From NCBI GenBank assembly GCA_020086605.1, contig JACBWW010000008.1:17905730-17969729 (forward strand): 64,000 nucleotides of DNA. Direction: 5' to 3'. Within the stretch, counting starts at the first letter, position 1; each line of letters starts with the position of its first letter. The notes under the pieces were generated by a model. The model was given only the letters and a program-made list of their open reading frames with translations. It was not told where the DNA came from and searched no databases. This document shows positions 26,501-41,619 of this stretch, piece by piece. The stretch comes from Lanius collurio (taxonomy: Eukaryota > Chordata > Aves > Passeriformes > Laniidae). The position numbers and the translations under genes are program-made.

Positions 26501-28288
26501 TTACTGCAATCAAACTTGGATTTTTCAAATATTAATGCTTTTATAATCTCCAATGAGCTCTTCAAAGTGTAATTGCTTTGCTATGTAATGTATCACCCAG
26601 ATTGAAAAGCTATTTTGTCATTCCAGAATTACTGTCCTAGAAACTGGCAGCCTGACGTGGAAGTTTTATTTCTGTACAAACATACATACACACAATTATT
26701 TTAGAACTCTGTTTCTCTACTCTATAATCTCTCCAGAAAGAAATACTGAGGGAGCTGTCAGTTCTTGCTGTTCTGTTCTTGGAACAACGTTGCCACCACC
26801 TGGACAAACCTCTAACTGCCAGGTATTGCTGGGGTGTGAGAGTCTGTACCAGAAAAAAACAAACCCACACTTTCTCCATAGAATTATTTCCGTAACCAAG
26901 ATAATTAAACTTCTAAAATTTGGTCTTCTATACATAAATCACTCTCCAAATTCTGTGTTTTATTAGTATTTTAACATTAGACATGTAAAACTAAAATTTA
27001 TTAGCTTTCCACCAACATTTGAAAAACTAACTTGAGAAACTACTTTTTATGTTCTGTAATTACTTACCAGCAATTCTCAACAATCAGCTTACAAATGCTT
27101 CATACAATCACAATCAGTTTCTGTCTCTTCCTCAGACTTCATTCCTGTTAGAAAGGAGGCTAACATTCAGAGTCAAAAGAAAACCATAGCTTTTATCTCT
27201 GAAGATATGCTTTGAAAATCTGTTGCTTCTTCCACTCTCTCCTATTCATTGTAAAACATTACAGGAATGTTTCAGTCTAGTCTTCAATAAAAAACTGTAT
27301 TTCATAGATTTTGATGAAAAGTAGAAATTATACTCCAAACTTCTGATGTACAAGAAGATGACAGGCTACTGTCCAAAACAGAAAACAAGGAGCTACTAAA
27401 ACTATCAGAATAGATTCCTTTCGTCTCAACAGAACCTTAAGTCTTTCTAACTTCCATTAAAAAGTGTACATACTTCCACTGAAGACTGAATTAGATATAG
27501 GACAACTTATATATATAATGCAACTGAATACTTAGTACTTTTCCTCATACAGATTCTTCCTCATGCAGTTCTGGTTTGTTGAGAATTTAGTGCACAAGAT
27601 ACAGGCTTATGCAAATGTGAGTGGGCATTTCACCTGAAGAAAATGTTTCTCACAGAAGTCAGTGCTTGCATTCAGTTATGAGCAACAAAACTGACAACTG
27701 AAACTTGGTGATGCCACATGTATTTCTCAATGGTATTTAAAAAGAGTATTGAGAAATTTTAGCTTACCACTTTCCTTCTTAAAGCTCACAGCATCAGAAG
27801 TTTAGGCTGCATATGGCCCCTAATACAGAGCTCATGCAACATATAAAAACTTATGGAATACAGAAAGCTTCAGGCTTTTTCCAGCAGTTCCTGATAAGCT
27901 GAAGGTCCAAATCAAGTAGAACCTGAGTATTCTGTTCCCATAAAAGGAACTTTAAAACTTGAGTCACGCTTTTAACACTCCTATATAATGTTTTAAATAA
28001 ACTGACCTCTTGAGGATAACCTATTGTTCCTATAAAAATTTGCATATGCTGGTACTTAACACTGCTCATTTTAACTTTTAATCATTATAATAGATAAGAG
28101 TACAAATGAAGATATTGAAAAAGTTTAAATATAACCTGCTCATTAATCAGCCTTTTGAAGAAAAAATTATATTCCAGACTGCAAGTATTTAGGACCCCTT
28201 ACCTTCCTGCATTTTTAAAATAAATTGGTTATTAAGAGTCCTTATAAATTATTTTCAATGGAATATGGAATCAGCTATTTCCAGCAAG

Positions 28289-28425
28289 ATATATTTGGTT
28301 GTAATAAATGCATAAACTGCATGAGGAATTTGTTTTTCAATTAAAAATATATGAACACTCTAAGTATCACTCCATGTTCTACTGTAAGAACATTTAATCA
28401 TGTGCCAAAGCTATGGCAATGCCCT
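28289..28425 (+). repeat. 137-bp direct repeat partner of 25875-26010
   Basis: It lies 2.4 kb downstream in AT-rich DNA with no CR1 sequence at its edges. This is the likely source copy. Confidence 0.88.
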
Positions 28426-30049
28426 GACAGTATGTCATATAATAAGAAAAATAAATTACTTATATTGATAAATCTAGTATTGATAAATACTTGGCCAAGA
28501 TACTGAAATGAGTCATCAATTACTGCTACTCAATCATCTATTCCCATCTTTTATCACAATCAACTGAACAGTTATCTCAGAGTTAATGAGTTATACTGGA
28601 CATTCCTCTCATTACAAGCTTGGTGCAGTTGTAATATTTTATCACTGTCATCACTTTAAGGTGATCTTGTAAAAACCCACCCCTTATAGAAAGTGATTAA
28701 GTACAGAACCATCTTTACACTCAAATAAGCCCATCTTATTATGTTGTTGAAGGTCTACTGACTTTCAAGATGATAGTTTTTTCCCCACTTGAAAACATAA
28801 GCTCTTGATAAGCATTAAACAATGTACCTTGTCTCCAGTGTCAGGTTTTCAGGAAATTAAATACTCTAATTTTGAATTCTCCCATATTCCTGTGGTGAGT
28901 ACAGTTAATTTTTTAGGACCTTTTCACTCTATATTGGCACTTAAAGTTTCCATAACTCTTTTTCTGTTCGTAGTCATTACTTTCTTTACTAAATCTAGTG
29001 GCTTCTCATTCTTATAGTCTAGGGACTATAAACATTCACTTTCTCTCTTTCAAGAAAAATAAGACAACCAGACTGAAACAGCATTATTTTACATCTGTCT
29101 TCCCTTCCACTCCAAATACCAATCCCTTCTATATTCACCAAGGAGAATTACAATACTTTTGCAAAGTCATATATTTTTGCTATTACTCATTAGAACATTT
29201 TGAATGAAGGCAAAATACATGTTAAAATCAGCATTTGCATATCACTGACACTTCTTTAATCTCCACAATGATTCCCTTCATCCCAACAAAACCTATTCAA
29301 GTTGCCGGCTCTTCTCCTAAGAACCTAATTAATCAGAGACAGTCAAAATTAGGAATGCAAGATAACTTTCCTATGATGACAAAAAGGTAATGGTGGTCTC
29401 AGGGTACACTTGCTATATCTTGAGTCTGACCTGGACATCCAAAAGCTTAGGATATTGGTAAGACTACATCTACTGTAGTGACCTGAATCAAAGCAAGTGC
29501 GGCTCTGTAATTGATCTTGTGTTGTCTCTACTTACCATGTGCTGATTTGGATCTTGAAGTATTGGAAGTAGTTTTTGAGTGCATAACTTGGTTTTTTTTA
29601 AGAAGAAATGCTCATTTATAGAACATTTCAAAAAAATAACACATTAGGTACTGTGGCAACCTGAAAACCATACCTGCAGCATATACCTAACAATTTTTTA
29701 CCTCTTTGAGATTTACAAAGTCTATACTGCAGATACTCAGTCCTGGAAAACAGACTAAATTTTACCTTAAGTACACTCTCTGAATCACAGATTGTTGTGG
29801 AGGATGAAATAGGGAAACTTTATAAATATGACTGCTTGGCAAAAGATTCTGAAAATATGAAACCTGTAAGTGAAATAGAAATGAAAGCTAGCTTTGAGAT
29901 ATAAGATACCGAGCTGTTAGTTACTGTACAACCAAAAAACAATGGGCTAGCCAGCTGAGGGAGAATCCCTCTTGATTGAACAACGTCTTTAGCAAAGAAG
30001 AGGATGCTTCAGCAAGCAGAGAAGTCCAAGGGTCAGAGAAACCCTGCCA

Positions 30050-30510
30050 GTGTGGCAGGGAAGACAAAAGTAGTTTTAGAAAGTAGTTTTTAGGAGTTAA
30101 AATGTAACACAGTATGGTAATGTAGTAGTTTTGATAGGTTGTATTTAAATTCTATAAGGATTTCTGCCTTCTATTGATTGGATGTTGTACTATTGCCATA
30201 TTCAGAATAAGAAAAGATATAATATCATGGAACCAGACTTTTAGCTCTCTCTCAATCTCTCTCTCTAGTAATCTGTCTCTTGCAATCTCTCAATCTCTCT
30301 GGCAATCTCTCTCTCGATCTCTATCTCCTGTTCTACCTCTCTCGCTCTCTCTGGGCCATGCTCTAAGCTGTGGCTGGCACCTTAAGCAGAGCTCCTGCCC
30401 CCATGACCATGGCAAATAAACTGCACATTTCAGGAGCTGCCTTGAACTGTAGAAATCACCTCGAAACGACCATGTCCTGCGGAACCTTTTTATTTTCTAC
30501 AACAGATGAT
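30050..30510 (+). mobile_element. LTR with CT-rich U3 and AATAAA
   Basis: A candidate start TGTGGCAGGG (about 30051) or TGTAACACAG (30103) is followed by a CT-rich U3-like tract (30242-30352), then GGGCCATGCTCTAAG and a poly(A) signal AATAAA at 30415-30420, and a 3' segment ending near TTTTCTACAACA. This order resembles passerine endogenous retrovirus LTRs. No target duplication was identified, so the ends are approximate. Confidence 0.55.
30242..30352 (+). repeat. CT-rich imperfect tandem repeat (CAATCTCTCT-like units)
   Basis: Multiple degenerate CAATCTCTCT units form a nearly pure pyrimidine tract within the LTR. It also yields a serine/leucine-rich chance frame. Confidence 0.8.
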
Positions 30511-33500
30511 GGAGGTGTAAAGAAATTCAACATTAACCACTTGTATACATTGACCTGCTCCTATTACTCCCTACTACAGACAAGGCCCCAGGTTCCAAGA
30601 GTGTCCTGGACCCTGGACAGAGTGTAGAAGACCACAATTCACAATAGATAGAAAAAAGCCATGAATTCTTTGCATCACACACTCCATTATTCTATTCCAA
30701 AACCCTGCCAAAGAGCAGAGCAGGTCAAAAGAAAGGTGTCAGATGACTTTTGATTGAAGGAGAAGGTAGCATAGATACTACCACTTACTCTCACCTCCAG
30801 CTTAAGGTGGGAGGCTGGTCTGAAACAAAGTCCGGCCTGTCCTGATACACTTACCCTGTCTAAGTGATAAGAGAGAAAGCCCGACCAATCTGTTTTACAC
30901 TGCCTTTCTGCAATATTTGATCCAGTACTGTACAAAGGGATCAAGCCAATAGGCCTGGCACTGTGCTAGAGCTACTCAGTCCTCCCTAAATCCATGGGGC
31001 AGACAGCAAAGCATGGTGCAGACACACTGCAGTGAAACCTGTGCACAACAGCTCACTAGTTTCCCCTACAACTCATTTTCTTTCCAGTGTTGTTCCCACC
31101 CTGCACGGGTCTCTATATGGTTAGGACACTGGGTGAGCTATGGATCATACATGCTGCAGATCTTCCTAATGTACAACAAATAATGCTGTTTTTAGCACTT
31201 CAAAAGAGAGCATTGCTTTCTCAGCACTTTTACATTCCTCGTTTCTTTTAAAAATTGACCATCAGAAATTTTTTGTGTACATTTTAACTTCCATAGACCT
31301 TCCTCAATTTCTATTACTTTCATCACCCATATCTTTAAACTTCTTCACAAAGTTATTAAAGTCCACAAATGCGAGGTGTGACCCTGTTTGTACAGCACAG
31401 GATGCTGTTCAAAAACGTTGCAAGAGGCAGCCAGCTACCACTACCCAAGGCAGCAACCTTTTGTAATCACTATTATCAGAATGAATTTTCTCCACAGCCA
31501 CAAGCCTGAGGGAGAATTGGCACTCTCCTGCTCTGGAATAGATGAAACCTCGTATCTTTTCTATATTGACACTGCAAGGATGGCCATCCACAGAAGTAAA
31601 GGCACAAATTACAGTGGAAACGAATCATGAGTTTGTGGGGAAATTTATGGACATAGAATCTCCTACATCCAAGTAGCCCCAAACAACAAAGGTCAGGGTA
31701 AATTGTATCTTAAAACAACATGAACATTCACAAAGAAGTCCATTTTGTAAGGGAAGTGGATGATAGTCTGTCAGCTGGAAATGAAGGAAGCAAATGGGTA
31801 TCCAAATTAATAGGTCACAGATATGAAATCTGTAACAGCACAATACTTTGATACATGCTGTACCACAGTAAATTTGTCACTTGTGTAGATCCATGTTCTG
31901 AGAACTCTTTAACCAATATATTATCTTCTCTTTTTATAAATAAGTATATCTTGATCCCAGCTGGTCTCCTAGTTGAGTTGTATGGCAGTTTGACAGCGAC
32001 TTTCCATTAGATACTCACAGCTATTGCCCATTTCCTCCTGCACAGTTTGGCCTGCAAATGTAATAAAAATGCTTTACTGTTCTTCATCCAAATGCTTCAT
32101 AAAAACTTTTGAGTAGTTCTGCCTTTTTCAGGCAGCCAGTGGATTCCCTGCATCTGACAGGGTAGCATTTCAGCCTATTCCAAGAACAGTTGCTAGCTTC
32201 CTATGCACCTGCATAGCAAATTCATAACCCATAGTCTTAAATTTTGCATACAAAAAGGTCTAAAAACCATTGAAGTATTGTCCAAGCAGAAAAAAAAAAT
32301 TGATACGAACGTAGCTTCTCAAGCCAACAATTTCACATCAGTTTTCACTCACTATCTTGTGAATATACTTAGGAGATATTGCTTATTTCTCAATTTTTCC
32401 AGCACACATACCAGTTCATATTATTCTTGAAGGGTTTTTTTCTGTTGTGGTCACTAAAAACTTATTATTAGCCCAGTTAATTTCTTGCTATACTTCCTGG
32501 TCTTCATCCACATTAAGGTAATTTGTACTTGTTCTTTTAACCACTGGAAGAGGTACAGCTATGACATGTCCTATGGAAGTTTTCACTGATTCCTAAGACA
32601 TTCAAAGGGTATTTCCTATCTGTTTTCAGAATTTTTTGAAGCCTGATGCTGTTTTCATCGTACTTATTTCCCTCTCTCCTTAATGACTGTTAAAACCCAC
32701 ATCTCATGGTCAAGTATGCCTAACAGTGAGTGTCAGCAACTACTGCAACACAAGACAAATCAACAGAATAAAAAACAACATTTGATCACTTTCATAAAAA
32801 TAAATCACCATCAATTTCTTCTTTGTTAGTGGAAGTCAGACTTCTTTCAGAGTTCTGTCATTCTGCTGATGCTGAGGGATTAAGGGTTTTTTTATACCAA
32901 GCTAAAGGACAATGACAAATATACAGAAAATAAGCAGAATTTTCACAAGTAGTATTTTCACAAAATCACAGCAATAATATTTCCCTCATGAACTCTCCTG
33001 TTCTTTAATTACATTAAAAAGAATAAGGGAGAATCTACTGACTATGAATAATTCGACACTCACTGACATAGAAGATGTCATCTTATTCCTCAGCATGTCA
33101 AATTTCAGTTTGTATAGCTGACTTGTAAAAAACCTTCTCTTAATTTGATGCCAGAGCAAAGAGAAGAATGGGAAGAGTGATTTAAACATTAGGCCTTTGC
33201 CACATTCCTTATTCTGCTTTTAAATACACAATTTTTCTCAGACAATATGCATTTTACTGGGTCAAACCAGAGGAATTAAAAAGCTTAATGGTAAACTGTT
33301 AGAAAAACTGAGGTAGGTACAGTTAGGAATTATTAGACACTTCATAGAAATTCCAGCTTTTCACTTTATTTCAAGACATCTTGCAGAACCTTATGCCATA
33401 TAACAGTTCATCCTCTTCATTCCCACTTCTGTGGTATTTCTAGCTTGCAATTCATTCTTCATCAGTCATTTTATTCTATTGTTTTATTGAAGTTTTCTAC

Positions 33501-34922
33501 AGGAAGTAGAAAACTATTTTCAACATCAAATAAATGATTGTGGAAAGTTAGCAGTGAGAAAGAAAATAGAGAAAAGAGAATATCTCTCCCTTTTGGTGGC
33601 AGTAAAACATTGTGTCAGGGCAAGCAGAATTTTCAGCATATCCAGTGAAAGTTAAGCAGAACAATGAGAGAGAAAAACCTAATAACACAGGAATACTGAT
33701 AATTCAGAAGATCTGCATTGCGTTATCTGTATAACTAAAATAGACTTCAGTCACAGGAGGCTTAAGATTCACATAAGTGCTGTTCTCACAGACTTCAGCC
33801 AGAGCAGCAACTGTGGAGTATTTAAGAGCCAGTCCTTCCTGCTAAAGCAAAATCGGAGCGACTTCAGCTGTGGAGTGTAATTCTCAGTATTCTTACAGTC
33901 CATCCGAAGAAAAACTGGGAAACACAAGGGCTGCCACAATGTGGTCTTAGATACAAATATTTCAATTCTTTAGTAACTTTAAAAGCCTCTTATACTGTGC
34001 TCCTGCAGAGTTCAGTAGCTACGTTCCACCTCTCCTGTCCTCCTACTGGCACTACAGCTACAGTTCCAAACACAGAGGTAAACCTTAAAGTTGCAGCAGT
34101 TGGCTTTCCCCGTGAAAGGTATGCCAGCATAAATCCTAATATTGAGAAAACAAACTACCACTATTTCTGATAGAAGTAATTTTTAGCTGTTTAATAGGCA
34201 CTGACACTGCAGCAATCACACAGAAGTAGTAGTTTTCACCGTTTCTTGTTGCTAAAAAGACAAAGCCTTTTGTACACTCCTCAACGCCACCATGAATCCC
34301 AACAGGGAGAAGAACAGAACTTGAAAGTAGCATCAAGAAAACCTGGAAGCATATAACTATAGCAGCATATTAACCCTGAGGAAAAACATACTACTGACAA
34401 AAGGATGTTCACAATTTCTTCCCAGATAATTGTCTGACACTTGTTTTAAGTTACTGTCAGTTATTCAGTAAGTTGCACAGCAAAACAGGTCAGGCTAACT
34501 GCTCTGAAGGGAAAATGACTCCAACAGGCATTATGAGTTTCTAAAGAGAAGGTGTACTGGTTAAAAAACTATATAGTCTCAGACTTTCTGCTCCACTTTG
34601 TATTCTGAAGTATACCAAGTAAAAATACCTCCACAGTCTTGGGATGCTCTAGCTCATGCAGTTATACAAAAGATGTGCAGTAGAGCAAGCAGATAAACAA
34701 GCCTGTGCAGGGAGAGGAAAGAGGACTGTAAAACATTATAGCATGTGCATCTGGCCATCTTCAGGGAACCTGCCTTCCATTATTTATACGTAGTGCAGCA
34801 CATTCATAGAGAATAAAGGCATTCATAGAGAGTAAGGGTATTAATGCACCTGGAATATAGGCAGAAACCTAGAAAGGTATTTTTCTACAGGAGTGGGAAA
34901 AATGTACATGTAAGAATTAATT

Positions 34923-35376
34923 TCACAGAATAACGTCATCAGTTAGGTTGGAAAAGACCTCTGAAATGATCAAGTGCAACCTATGACCAACATCACCATG
35001 TCAACTTAACCACAGCACTAAGTGCCACATCCAGTTGTTTAGTGAACAGTTCCAGGGATGGTGACTCCAGCACTTCCCTGGTCAGGCCGTTCCAATGTTT
35101 AACAGCCCTTTCCATGAAGAAATTCTTCCTGATGTCCAACCTGAACCTCCGTTGGTACAACTCGAGCCCATTTCCTCTTGTCGTGTCACTAGTTGCCCGA
35201 GACAGGAGGCTGACCCTGGCTACACCCTTGTGTCAGGCAGGTGTAGAGAGCGATAAGGTCTCCCCTGGGCTTCCTTTTCTCCAGGATAAACACCCTCAGC
35301 TTCCTCAGCCGCTCGTCACAGGACTTGTGCTCCAGACCCTTCCCCAGCTCCATCGCCCATCTCTGGACTCTAGCTT
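34923..35376 (-). mobile_element. CR1 LINE 3' fragment, minus strand
   Basis: On the minus strand it runs from a GTCCAGAGATGGGCGATGG start through the CR1 3' domain to a typical tail (AGGTCTTTTCCAACCTAA...TTCTGTGA). It is 5'-truncated at 35376. The body is about 98% identical to 26075-26437 in inverted orientation and shares its deletions and stops. Confidence 0.9.
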
Positions 35377-35737
35377 TTAAAAGCCTATGTAGAAACTCTC
35401 TGAAACACCAAGAGGAGTAAATAATGGCTGCTTGCCCACCTAATTAGTACAGGCTGTGCTCCGAAACCCTCCAGCGAGTGGCTTTACGGTTATTCTGGCA
35501 TTAGCCTACTGAGAAACCCGCACGTGTTTCCCGATGCACGGAACGGGCCCGCTCCCGACTCCCTGGGCAGAGGCACTCTCCCTTCCCTTTACTGATCAGC
35601 CGCTATTTGTTATCAGCCGCCGTCCAGCCGCCCCGCCGGCTGCGGACATTGGCGGGCGGGTGAGGGGCCGCGCAGGAGTGCGGGGCGCGGCTCCCTCCGC
35701 GTTCGCCTGCAGTCGCCAGCGCGGCCCCCGTGCGTAC

Positions 35738-35864
35738 CTGCCCGGTTCTCGTGCTTGGGCACCCGGTAGTACTTATTGCCAAACTGGTCGGTGCCCACCA
35801 GCTCCTTTGTGGGCCCCACGAGGCGCTGCCGCAGAGCGCGGAGCGCCTGCCAGGCGCGGCTCAT
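35738..35864 (-). CDS. NDUFAF2: NDUFAF2 exon 1 (coding part)
   Basis: NDUFAF2 (B17.2L, mimitin) is a mitochondrial assembly factor related to the complex I subunit NDUFA12; it helps late assembly of NADH:ubiquinone oxidoreductase. On the minus strand the start codon is at 35864-35862 and 127 nt encode 42 residues plus one base. They include the conserved core VGTDQFGNKYYRVPKHENR, the signature of the NDUFA12/NDUFAF2 family. The donor (CAG|GTACGC on the minus strand) is at 35737/35738. The N-terminus is arginine-rich without acidic residues (MSRAWQALRALRQRL), which suits a mitochondrial targeting segment; this is inference. The gene shares its CpG promoter with ERCC8, with start codons 245 bp apart. 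Exon 2 (leftward) was not found. Confidence 0.93.
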
Positions 35865-36068
35865 TGCGAGATCCCGACGGCAAGGCCTGCACACAGACAC
35901 CGGGACGGGGACAGGGGACACAGACCGCGCTCCGCCCCTCCCGCCGGAGGGCGCCCCGCCCCGCCCCGCCCTGCCGGTGCCGCCTATGGGCGTCCGGTGC
36001 GCCAGCAACGCCGGTGGCCATTGGCGCGCGCCCGCCCGCCCCGAGCCAATCCCGGCCGCGCCCGCCAC

Positions 36069-36079
36069 AAGATGGCGGC
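36069..36079 (+). promoter_or_regulatory. YY1-like initiator element (AAGATGGCGGC)
   Basis: AAGATGGCGGC is the core consensus of YY1 and typically lies just downstream of transcription starts in CpG promoters. It is 31 bp upstream of the ERCC8 start and also supplies an upstream ATG. Confidence 0.7.
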
Positions 36080-36109
36080 TCGGCGCGGAGCGGGCAGGGC
36101 GCTCACGCC

Positions 36110-36186
36110 ATGTTGGGGCTCATGGCTGCTCGCCAGGCCGGGCTGGACGATCCCGCGCGGCTGCGCCGGGCCGAACGCACCCGGAG
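36110..36186 (+). CDS. ERCC8: ERCC8 exon 1 (coding part)
   Basis: It encodes residues 1-25 plus two bases of codon 26, beginning MLGLMAARQAGLDDP and rich in arginine after that. This is the N-terminal helical segment by which CSA docks on DDB1. The donor is AG|GTACCG, leaving phase 2, which exon 2 completes as arginine. The start context has G at -3 and T at +4, so it is moderate. An out-of-frame ATG lies 38 bp upstream. Confidence 0.95.
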
Positions 36187-38272
<2,086 letters not shown>

Positions 38273-38421
38273 GTAAGTATATACCTTAGTTGGTAAAAGT
38301 GTACTTAAGTAATTCACTGTGTTTTGGTACTATGGATTTGTTTTCTTGTTGAATACACTATTATATTGAGCATATTGAGATTATGAGTGTCTAAATTTTT
38401 ATGCCTTATTAACACTTTCAG

Positions 38422-38523
38422 CATGTTATCTGGTGGATCAGATGGTGTTATTGTACTTTATGACCTTGAAAACTTGAGCAGGAAGCCAAGTTACACATGT
38501 AAAGCACTTTTTACTGTTGGAAG
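38422..38523 (+). CDS. ERCC8: ERCC8 exon 3
   Basis: This 102-nt exon encodes residues 58-92, with the motif [17 protein letters not shown] typical of the first CSA blade (GSDG...LYD). It has an AG acceptor and a consensus AG|GTAAGT donor. Cumulative coding length is 275 nt. Confidence 0.97.
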
Positions 38524-41086
38524 GTAAGTACTCCGAAAGTCTTTTAGCAAAGTATATACCCCTTGTGTTGCAGGAATTTAACCTGCAAATTAATGTCTAT
38601 TCTTATTTCTAGAATAAAAAGACTGTAGAAAATAGTGCCAGAAAACTTTGAAGGCTGGTAGCAAAGATTATTTCTTGAGTTGCCTACTCTAATAGTTACA
38701 ATATATATACAGTGATTCTGATATTGTTTGAGCAAATCTATAGCAGTTTCAAAAGTTATAATGAAGGATGTCAATTGTACTCATATAGAAACTAAATTTA
38801 GGCAGTTTTATGTTGCTGTAGACACCACAAAAAGAAGTCACACCTAGTATTCTAACTTTGTATTTTAACACTCGAAGAAGAACACTCTGGGAAAAAAACC
38901 CCAAACCTTCCTCTAGCTCATAATTTCTCACCTTTGTGTTTTCTTATTGTTTCATGTTGAAATTTGGTGTCTCTGTGCCAGTAACTGATAAAGATGTTTT
39001 GGTACTGCTGTAGAAATATTCCGTGTATTCCCCTAATATATATAGTGCATGTATTTGAGCAAATATACTTCTAAGCAGGAGGAAAATTATTTGCATAATC
39101 CTGTTCATCTGTTCAGAAAAAAATCTGATAACCTATTTGCAGTTGTTTGTTTTATTTCCCCTCACTCTGTTTCCAGCTTTACTATTAGTTTTTTTTAGTT
39201 CATCAGGTGTTCAGCAGGTACAGAACTGATTTATACAGAACTTCTTAAGATCATGTTTGAATGAAGATGTGTATTACTGAAAAAATTTGATGTATTTTTT
39301 TAAAGAACAGGGTACCACCATGCTGTGTGTAGTCTTTATAAAGAGTCAAAGTCTTTAGTGATTTGTCAGGCTGTCCCTGCAGGCAATACAAATTTTTCCA
39401 TTATAAACAATAAGTGTTCTAGCAAAAGCTGTTTTTTCCTTTATTTGGATAGCAGGGTTATCTAGTAGGTTAGAACTTCACCTAAGACTCACACTAAGAC
39501 ATATTCTACTTTGTAAAAGTTTGGTAGCTGCATTTTCCCCTTATTTTTTCCCAATCTACAAATTATTTGAGATCTAAGAGTCAGAGTCATCATGAGTCAG
39601 ATATACAAGAGCAGAACAGATTTGTAACAATAAAATACCTTAACAATATCTAGGACCACAAGAAAGAAAAAGGCTAATGGAACATAAATCACAACAAATT
39701 GATATAATGACTGTACATCCCCAAATCTCAAAATTGAAATCTGAAACAGATGCAGCAAATTGAAGAAATTCATGCTAAGAAGGCACAACATAAAAAACTG
39801 TCAAATTTGTGCTAAAATAATGGCATCATTAACTTCAATTAGGCCAGCAGAAATACTCCATCCTTGGAGATTCTGTTTAGGAGCGTTATTAGGTGGTAGT
39901 CTTTTACTTGACTAGGTGTTAGTTTGCATAGATGCATCTTTTATTTCTTACCAGTTGAGGCATAAATTTTATTAGTAGGATTGGATTTTGTGTGACACTG
40001 CTCTAAATGACAGGCTTATGATTATTATTGCTTGAATTACCTTGGTAGGTTTCTTGCCTCAGTTATTAATTTCTAGTATTCTTCAAGCTTCCTAGTATGT
40101 TTCAAATACTTACTGTGGCTAATTAGCTACAGTTTTTATATAGCTTCAGATATTTGGAATATTACTCAGAATTCCTGACTTACTAAATGGATTTATACTT
40201 AAGAAACGCTTTCCCTCTGACTGTCTGGCTCCTATCTTTGAAGGATGTAGTGCTGACATGTGAAAGTTTGCCTGTCTTCCAAGTTTGCAGGGCAGAACAC
40301 AAAGTTGTTTAAAGAATAAGCTCTGCTAGGGGCCCTTTAAAGCCATTTCTGCTTAGACCCTAAACTGGGCTTGATGATAATCCAGTAGTTTACAACACCA
40401 AAAGAGGTAATTCCTGCAGGTGTAGGCTTTGATTTACCTTGTGCTTCTCATCTAGAATACAGAGCCACTATTGCAGATACAAAAAACACCCCTTTCCCTG
40501 TTTTCCTGAGAGTCAGCACAGAGAGTTTTACCTGGTTTCATATGATTTGTGTTGACCTGTGACATAAACTGGCATTTGAGAGTAATAAAACTGTACCAGT
40601 TCTAGATAATATACAGATAATATCTAAGGTATGTCTAGAAAGAATGAATGAGAGTGACCTTAGTATCCATAGAATTAGTTCTGTATTTGTCATTGGCATA
40701 AAAGGCTGGGATATTTTAAGAAATGGGTGAAAATACTTCAAATGGAATGAACTGGGAATAATGTACATCCTGAGATCTGAAACTAGGCTGAGTGGCATGT
40801 AACTACTACTGAGTTTAGCCAGATCAAAGGTGATTGCTGCAGAGCTACTGAAGAGTTTTTTAGTTCATTCCTCAGCCCTGTGGATTATGGTAGAACTGAT
40901 TGTTCTGGTGCAGAGTTGAACACAGTCCAGTGCTATGCACTTATAGTTATTGTAACTGGATAATTAGTTCCATGGGTTTAGATTTTTCTGTACAGTGCAT
41001 AGAAATGCCTCTCCAGGAGTAAGCTCACTCTGAGTCAGGCTTGATTTCCTGGCTCTGCAGGTACTGAAGATTTTTAGCTTGACTTC

Positions 41087-41619
41087 TGCCATGATTTAAC
41101 CCCAGTAACAAAGTTCTGCACAGGTACTTGCTCACTCCCCTACCAGTGAGATCATAAGGGTAAAAGCTAGAAAACTCCTGAATTTAATACGGAAAGCAAA
41201 AGCTGCAAATGTAAGCAAAACAAGGAATTAATTCACCGCTTCAACCATCTCCAGGAAAGCAGGGTCCTATCATGCATAATGGTTACTCAGGAAGACAAAC
41301 GATACCATTCTAAGTGTGTCTCCCCCTTTTTCCTTCTTTCCCTCAGCTTTATATACTGAGCTTGATGTTACATGACCTGGAATATCCCTTTGGTCAGCTG
41401 GAATCATCTATCCCAGCTGTGTCTCCTCTTAGGCCCCCCCCAGCCCCCTCACCAGCATGTCAGTAGGAAAGCAAAAAAGGCCTTGGCTCTGTGTAAGCCC
41501 TGCTCAGCAATAACAAAGCCATCTCTTATCATACCAACTCTGTCCAGCACAAATCCAAAATGTATCCCATGGTAGGCACTGTGAAGAAAATTGTTTCTAC
41601 TCTAGCCAAAACCAGCACA
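41087..41619 (-). mobile_element. Avian ERVL-type LTR, minus strand
   Basis: Read on the minus strand it starts TGTGCTGGTTTTGGCTAGAG and carries TTGCTGAGCAGGGCTTACAC, GGGATATTCCAGGTCATG, a TATATAAAGCTGAGGG TATA box, and ends in GGGGTTAAATCATGGCA. It is near full length (533 bp). The 5-bp flanks (ACTTC and TCTCC) do not match, so no target duplication is preserved. Confidence 0.87.

Larger units (their letters stand above)
26505..34920. other. AT-rich intronic DNA apart from the 28.3-kb repeat copy and the 30-kb LTR
   Basis: No exon was recognised. 29940-30050 may be internal sequence belonging to the LTR element at 30050-30510. 30520-34920 holds nothing assignable. Confidence 0.65.
1..35737 (-). 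other. NDUFAF2: Probable NDUFAF2 intron 1 (continues beyond the left edge)
   Basis: The donor at 35737 opens an intron on the minus strand and no later NDUFAF2 exon is recognised to position 1. The gene is very long in other vertebrates, so a giant first intron is plausible. The interval is AT-rich and full of transposon relics listed separately. A short exon missed by eye cannot be excluded. Confidence 0.6.
35600..36109. promoter_or_regulatory. Bidirectional CpG-island promoter of NDUFAF2 and ERCC8
   Basis: GC content and CpG density rise sharply from about 35600 to beyond 36400 in an otherwise AT-rich window. The core between the two start codons (35865-36109) contains GC boxes of the Sp1 type near 35950-35975, a CCAAT box on the minus strand at 36018-36024 (CCATTGG), one on the plus strand at 36046-36050, and a YY1-like element at 36069-36079. 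No TATA box is evident. These are the hallmarks of a TATA-less housekeeping divergent promoter. The island continues into ERCC8 intron 1. Confidence 0.88.
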
